Origin: JACMJP01 sp046160675
Lineage (GTDB): Bacteria > Bacteroidota > Bacteroidia > Chitinophagales > BACL12
NCBI GenBank assembly: GCA_046160675.1
Contig: JBJXHH010000034.1
Span: forward strand, 1-19,947
Direction: 5' to 3'
Length of the DNA: 19,947 bases
A program made the position numbers and the translations under genes. The number at the start of each line of letters is the position of its first letter. Within the stretch, counting starts at the first letter, position 1. Shown in pieces: positions 15,958 through 19,947 of the stretch. Under the pieces are notes generated by a model. It searched no databases. It saw nothing but the letters and a program-made list of their open reading frames with translations, and was not told the origin of the DNA.

Positions 15958-17082
15958 ATGAAATTTATTGTAAGCACCACCTCCCTGTTGCGTAATCTCC
16001 AGTTAGTAAATGGAGTAATAAGCACAAATACAGTGCTGCCGATTATGGAAGATTTTTTATTTGTTATTGAAAAAAACAAACTTACTATTTCTGGAACTGA
16101 CCTTGAAACTTCCATCACTGTGCAGATGGAGATTGAAAGCAAAGCAAGCGGCAAAGTTGCTATACCTGCCAGAATTTTAGTTGATTATTTAAAAACTTTA
16201 CCCGAACAGCCGCTTACAGTTTCTATTGATGATGAAGATGAAAGTTATTCAGTAGAAATAACTACTGACCGGGGAAAATATAAATTGAACGGGGAAGCAG
16301 GGGGCGATTTTCCAAGGATACCTGTTCCTGACAATGTGAGTGAACTCAACATGAGTACGGGGGTGTTGCAGAAAGCAGTAAATAAAACAATTTTTGCCGT
16401 GAGCAATGATGAACTGCGTCCGCAAATGACGGGTGTATATTTTCAGTTGAATAATGAAGGAATCACTTTTGTAGCAACCGATGCACATAAATTGGTGAGG
16501 TATAAAAGAACTGATGTAAAACCCGGTGCTTCAAACTCATTTATTGTTCCTAAAAAAGCATTAACACTCCTTAAATCCATTTTGCCTTCTGAAGAAACAC
16601 AAGTGAGTATTTCATTTAACAGCAGCAATGCATTTTTCAGTTTCAATAATGTGAAACTGATCTGCAGGTTAATTGATGCAAAATATCCTGACTATAATGC
16701 TGTTATTCCGACTGAAAACCCGAATCACCTGCATGTAAACCGGGCAGATATACTTAACACTTTACGCAGAGTAATGATCTTCAGCAATAAAACCACAAAC
16801 CAGGTGATCATGAAAATAAACGGAAACCAACTGCATGTACAGGCGCAGGATCTTGATTTCAGCAACGAGGCAAATGAACAACTTGATTGCCAGTATAAAG
16901 GCGCTAACATGGAGATTGGTTTTAATGCAAAGTTTTTATTGGAGATGCTTAATGCCATGGACAATGAGGAAGTGAAACTTGAACTCTCCACTCCTTCCAG
17001 GGCCGGCTTACTTTTACCAACAGAAAACGATGAAGGGGAAGATTTGTTGATGCTTGTAATGCCGGTTATGTTAAATGTTTAG
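15958..17082 (+). CDS. dnaN: DNA polymerase III subunit beta (sliding clamp)
   Basis: A 374-residue protein of the usual clamp length. It opens MKFIVSTTSLLRNLQLVNGV and ends LMLVMPVMLNV, the typical clamp C-terminus. Further signature pieces are TDLETSI, IPARILVDYLKTLP, GGDFPRIP, FVATDAHKLVRYKR, LIDAKYPDYNAVIP and NAKFLLEMLNAM. Three similar domains (about 1-120, 128-250 and 253-374) form a ring dimer around DNA and tether the replicative polymerase and repair factors. ATG 15958 agrees with the family start. It has its own promoter element and is not continuous with the gldFG operon here, because a convergent gene intervenes. It is the surest housekeeping gene in the window. Confidence 0.98.
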   Translation: MKFIVSTTSLLRNLQLVNGVISTNTVLPIMEDFLFVIEKNKLTISGTDLETSITVQMEIESKASGKVAIPARILVDYLKTLPEQPLTVSIDDEDESYSVEITTDRGKYKLNGEAGGDFPRIPVPDNVSELNMSTGVLQKAVNKTIFAVSNDELRPQMTGVYFQLNNEGITFVATDAHKLVRYKRTDVKPGASNSFIVPKKALTLLKSILPSEETQVSISFNSSNAFFSFNNVKLICRLIDAKYPDYNAVIPTENPNHLHVNRADILNTLRRVMIFSNKTTNQVIMKINGNQLHVQAQDLDFSNEANEQLDCQYKGANMEIGFNAKFLLEMLNAMDNEEVKLELSTPSRAGLLLPTENDEGEDLLMLVMPVMLNV

Positions 17083-17095
17083 TGAAATTTAAAGC

Positions 17096-17155
17096 AGGGC
17101 ATTTAAAGGTTTTCATAAATCTCCTATCTTCAATATAAAATAATGCCCTATAGGG
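17096..17155 (+). other. Overlapping inverted repeats between dnaN and the lipoprotein gene
   Basis: AGGGCATT (17096-17103) can pair with AATGCCCT (17142-17149), and the latter overlaps a perfect 10-bp palindrome, CCCTATAGGG (17146-17155). The palindrome sits just before a possible -33 TTG (17160-17162), so it could be an operator. The larger pairing lacks a T-run and is a poor terminator. The rest of this 125-bp gap shows nothing else. Confidence 0.3.
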
Positions 17156-17207
17156 AACGTTGTTTTTACAGATTATTTTGAATTTTGTAAGCTTAAAATT
17201 TAATACT

Positions 17208-17501
17208 ATGATAAAGCAATTATTATTCGCTGTTTCCTGTTTTACAGTATTGGTTCTTACAGGATGCCAAAACTGTACATCCTGCGATTATGATTTTGAT
17301 TATGTTTTATATGATGGTGAGGGGTTGATACTTGATGAAGGAAACCAAAATCAGGGCGGGCCTGAAGAATATTGTGGCAACGGCACAACAGTAGATAATT
17401 ATGAACTGGGCTTTGAAAGTTTCGTAGAAGGGGAAATTCAAAGTTTTGAAGACCTCGGATATATTGTAACTGTAAATAAATCAGGTTGCGACCGGGAATA
17501 G
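17208..17501 (+). CDS. Small Cys-rich lipoprotein
   Basis: A 97-residue protein from ATG 17208, chosen because MIKQLLFAVSCFTVLVLTGC is a textbook lipoprotein signal with lipobox LTGC and lipidated Cys at residue 20. An upstream in-frame TTG at 17160 would add 16 residues and spoil the signal. The mature part has CQNCTSC at its start, then an acidic Asp/Tyr stretch, one central Cys (EEYC) and one near the end (SGCDRE), so two disulfides are possible. After the lipid Cys there is no strong outer-surface export signal of the lysine/acidic type. A weak promoter is possible (TTG 17160-17162, GAATTTTG 17180-17187). It converges on the next gene with 6 bp between stops. Function unknown. Confidence 0.75.
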   Translation: MIKQLLFAVSCFTVLVLTGCQNCTSCDYDFDYVLYDGEGLILDEGNQNQGGPEEYCGNGTTVDNYELGFESFVEGEIQSFEDLGYIVTVNKSGCDRE

Positions 17502-17507
17502 CTGCAT

Positions 17508-18455
17508 TTATTTTGATGTAGCTGTTACTTCTAATTCGTCTCCTTTACTTGTTCCTTTTGTAATCATTGTTTCCCGTTCTCCATTTATAATGATTACATC
17601 TTCTTCAATTGTGTAAGAATTTTTATTGTCTGCAGATTTTGAATAAGTGTATGATGATGCGGCGGGCTTCGTATTTTTTTCTTCTGAGGTTGTGCCGGTT
17701 TCATAATTTGAAGGACGGGTTTGTGTTTTACTCTCTTGTTGATTGGTTGTCTTGTTTTCAGCAGAAGCGTAATAGTTCCCTGTTGTAGAAACCTCTCTTG
17801 CATTCAATTTTTGCCCGGGGTCATAAATAGTGGCCTCAGCACTCAAGTGTTCAGGATAATCACCCACCCCCCAGCCGGCACTGGTAGTTTCTATGTAGTA
17901 AAAGTTACTTGAGCTGTAAGGGAAGGCATTACCTTCCACATTCTCTTTTACCGCAATGCCCACCCCCATGTGCCCCTTGGGAGAAATTAAAACTGTTTTA
18001 TAACCGAGGTATTGCAGGATACTTGCAAGCAGAATAGCAGTATCCTCACAATCTCCGGCCATCTCCACCAGGGTTTCTACCGGAAACCTTGGATATTCAT
18101 ATTGCCCATCGTCTTTATAATTCATGTACTGCACAAATGCGCTGATAAACTCTACGGTTTCAAAATCTGAGAGGCGTTCTTTCTGTGCTATATTTTTTAA
18201 GGTGTTTGCAACAGTGGCTACTACTTCGTAGGAGGATGACTCATGCATGTAATAGGTAAAATCATCATACCTGCGTTTTATTTTTTTATAATAATTATAA
18301 GTGGAAGTAGAAAATTTGAAATTGTGAGAATAGTTTTTTTCCTCAAACTTCCATGCGTAACTTCTTTCAATGGTTTCTGCATGCACTGAGTTAGTGACGC
18401 AAACAAACAGAATAAAAAACAAAAGATGTTTTTGAAAAACCTGCTGAACTGACAT
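17508..18455 (-). CDS. Exported transglutaminase-like (papain-fold) protein
   Basis: A 315-residue protein from ATG 18455, chosen because it gives a signal peptide (SVQQVFQKHLLFFILFVCVT, cleavage near VHA) and because a promoter lies between it and an upstream in-frame ATG at 18560. The core is a transglutaminase-like domain: PVETLVEMAGDCEDTAILLA with the likely catalytic Cys136, SPKGHMGVG with His162 and YIETTSAGW with an acidic Glu189 where many members have Asp. Such domains act as cysteine proteases or cross-linking enzymes, and several are linked to envelope processing. The C-terminal third is Ser/Thr/Asn/Lys-rich and disordered-looking, closing with a small beta segment (IEEDVIIINGERE). 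It lacks a T9SS sorting domain, so a periplasmic location is likely. The physiological substrate is unknown. Confidence 0.8.
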   Translation of the reverse strand: MSVQQVFQKHLLFFILFVCVTNSVHAETIERSYAWKFEEKNYSHNFKFSTSTYNYYKKIKRRYDDFTYYMHESSSYEVVATVANTLKNIAQKERLSDFETVEFISAFVQYMNYKDDGQYEYPRFPVETLVEMAGDCEDTAILLASILQYLGYKTVLISPKGHMGVGIAVKENVEGNAFPYSSSNFYYIETTSAGWGVGDYPEHLSAEATIYDPGQKLNAREVSTTGNYYASAENKTTNQQESKTQTRPSNYETGTTSEEKNTKPAASSYTYSKSADNKNSYTIEEDVIIINGERETMITKGTSKGDELEVTATSK

Positions 18456-18497
18456 ATCCCGGAAATTTTCTGAAGTAGAGGTGTTACATTTATTGTA

Positions 18498-18528
18498 CCA
18501 AGATATTTTTTCAGCATTAAACTCAAAA
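18498..18528 (-). promoter_or_regulatory. Promoter candidate for the transglutaminase-like gene
   Basis: On the minus strand TTTTG (18528-18524) and TATCTTGG (18505-18498, one base off TAnnTTTG) are 18 nt apart. The proposed ATG at 18455 is 42 bp downstream. This also argues that the ATG at 18560, lying upstream of the promoter, is not the start. The remaining part of the gap to comM (18529-18645) shows nothing I can support. Confidence 0.45.
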
Positions 18529-18645
18529 GCGGGATATTTTATTGTATGAAAGGAATTCAAACCAGAGGAAGGGAAGGGAACATGAAAATGAGAACTTCAA
18601 AAATTTATCAAAAAACAAGTTGCGTTACCTCCTCAAACAGGAACT

Positions 18646-19947
18646 TTACCCTGCCCAGGTTTCCCTGTCAAGGCTGCGATATTGAATCGCTTCAGCAAGA
18701 TGTTCGGCAAGAATTGTTTCGCTGCCTGCAAGGTCTGCAATAGTTCTGGAAACCTTGAGTATCCTGTCGTATGCACGGGCGCTGAGCCCAAGTTTTTCCA
18801 TTGCACGGGTTAATAAATTTTGCCCTGCTGCGTTTATAACACAAATATCTTTCACCAGTTTGCTGGGCATCATAGCGTTGCAATAAATTCCAAAATTCGC
18901 CTGCTGCTGCATTTGCACATTAATGGCGGTAAAGCGGTTTTCCTGTAGTTCCCGGGCTTTCATTACCCGTTCTCTTATTATTTCGCTTTTTTCAGAATGT
19001 TCTATCGCAGAAAGATCTTTTACCGGAACGGGAGTTACCTCTACATGTAAATCAATCCTGTCGAGTAAGGGGCCGGAAATTTTGTTCAGATATTTCTGCA
19101 CAACTCCGGGAGCACACACACATTCCTTTTCCGGGTGATTGTAATACCCGCAGGGGCAGGGATTCATACTGGCAATCAACATAAAATTTGCCGGATATTC
19201 CACAGAAAATTTCGCTCGGGAAATCGTAACCCTTCGTTCTTCCATGGGCTGGCGCAAAACTTCCAACACAGTTCTTTTAAACTCCGGCAATTCATCTAAA
19301 AACAAAACGCCGTTGTGTGCAAGTGAGATCTCTCCCGGCTGCGGATTATTTCCTCCTCCCACCAGCGCTACATCACTTATTGTGTGATGAGGGGATCGAA
19401 AAGGGCGCAGGTACAGTAGAGACGAATCCACCGGGAGTTTGCCGGCAACGGAATGTATCTTGGTGGTTTCCAAAGCTTCATGCAATGTGAGCGGAGGAAG
19501 GATTGTGGGCAATCGTTTTGCCAGCATGGTTTTTCCGGCGCCGGGAGGGCCTATAAGTATTGCATTATGTCCACCCGCTGCTGCTATTTCCAGCGAACGT
19601 TTTATGTTTTCCTGCCCTTTTACATCACTGAAATCTACAGGGCTTTGACTCAGGTTATTAAAAAATTCTTCCCGTGTATTTACTACTGTTTCCTCCAACT
19701 CCGTTCCTTCATTAAAAAACTCAACCACCTGTTTCAGGTTTTCTACTCCGTAAATTTTCAGGTCGCTCACAATACCTGCTTCTCTTGCATTTTGTTTTGG
19801 CAGGATGAAACCTTTAAACCCTTCCTTCCTCGCCTGGATAGAGATGGGCAATGCGCCTTTGATAGGAAGCACAGTTCCATCCAGTGAAAGCTCGCCCATG
19901 ATAATGTATTCATGTAATTTCTCCGAAGGTATTTGCCCGTTTGATGC
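18646..19947 (-). CDS. comM: YifB/ComM-family AAA+ ATPase, magnesium chelatase-like (5' end outside window)
   Basis: 433 residues are visible and the frame is open to the window end; about 80 N-terminal residues of a protein of roughly 510 should lie beyond it. The visible part begins in the Lon-protease-like S5 domain (ELSLDGTVLPIKGALP and GFILPKQNAREA). The AAA+ core follows with Walker A GPPGAGKT (19551-19528), the family motif PFRSPHHTISDVALVGG, Walker B VLFLDELPEF, and the Cys cluster NPCPCGYYNHPEKECVC. The C-terminal helical domain contains LGLSARAYDRILKVSRTIADL. In naturally competent bacteria ComM is a hexameric helicase that promotes branch migration during uptake and integration of DNA; it is also kept in species not known to be competent. 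The name follows family membership, not direct evidence for competence here. Confidence 0.95.
   Translation of the reverse strand, partial: ASNGQIPSEKLHEYIIMGELSLDGTVLPIKGALPISIQARKEGFKGFILPKQNAREAGIVSDLKIYGVENLKQVVEFFNEGTELEETVVNTREEFFNNLSQSPVDFSDVKGQENIKRSLEIAAAGGHNAILIGPPGAGKTMLAKRLPTILPPLTLHEALETTKIHSVAGKLPVDSSLLYLRPFRSPHHTISDVALVGGGNNPQPGEISLAHNGVLFLDELPEFKRTVLEVLRQPMEERRVTISRAKFSVEYPANFMLIASMNPCPCGYYNHPEKECVCAPGVVQKYLNKISGPLLDRIDLHVEVTPVPVKDLSAIEHSEKSEIIRERVMKARELQENRFTAINVQMQQQANFGIYCNAMMPSKLVKDICVINAAGQNLLTRAMEKLGLSARAYDRILKVSRTIADLAGSETILAEHLAEAIQYRSLDRETWAG

Overview
The window looks like chromosomal DNA of a Bacteroidota bacterium, probably a Chitinophagales/Sphingobacteriales/Cytophagales-type organism. 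Six proteins (one truncated by the window edge) end in type A C-terminal sorting domains of the type IX secretion system (T9SS). The gliding-associated gldF and gldG are present. Several promoter-like sites match the Bacteroidota -7 consensus TAnnTTTG, and Shine-Dalgarno sites are not evident. Species cannot be named from the sequence.

Layout. Positions 1-6671 (+ strand) hold secreted T9SS cargo: the C-terminal part of a long repeat-built adhesin-like protein, two tandem paralogues of about 305 residues, and an 836-residue protein that resembles a clan GH-A glycoside hydrolase. The paralogue pair preserves the scar of its duplication: a 13-codon stub of the hydrolase gene lies between the two copies. 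Positions 6843-10433 (- strand) hold a non-secreted helical protein with a carboxypeptidase-regulatory-like domain, a 42-bp tandem repeat array in a gene-free gap, a T9SS protein with repeated beta-sandwich domains, and a small exported protein. A gene-free, hairpin-rich stretch (10434-10779) separates these from a compact + strand operon, gldF-gldG-DUF4340 (10780-14277).

A convergent T9SS beta-propeller protein (14284-15864, -) lies between that operon and dnaN, the DNA polymerase sliding clamp (15958-17082, +). After dnaN come a small Cys-rich lipoprotein (+), an exported transglutaminase-like protein (-) and the C-terminal part of a YifB/ComM-type AAA+ ATPase (-), which runs off the window end.

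How the genes fit together: the clearest theme is cell surface and secretion. The cargo proteins would cross the inner membrane by Sec and the outer membrane by T9SS. GldF and GldG are the membrane and auxiliary parts of an ABC transporter whose ATPase (GldA) is not encoded here. dnaN and comM are housekeeping genes. I found no CRISPR array, phage, insertion sequence, tRNA or rRNA, and no clear new defence or biosynthetic system. The most unusual items are the duplication scar with a promoter apparently built at the junction, a nearly unchanged DNA patch in the paralogues, the 42-bp array, and the structured gap upstream of gldF.
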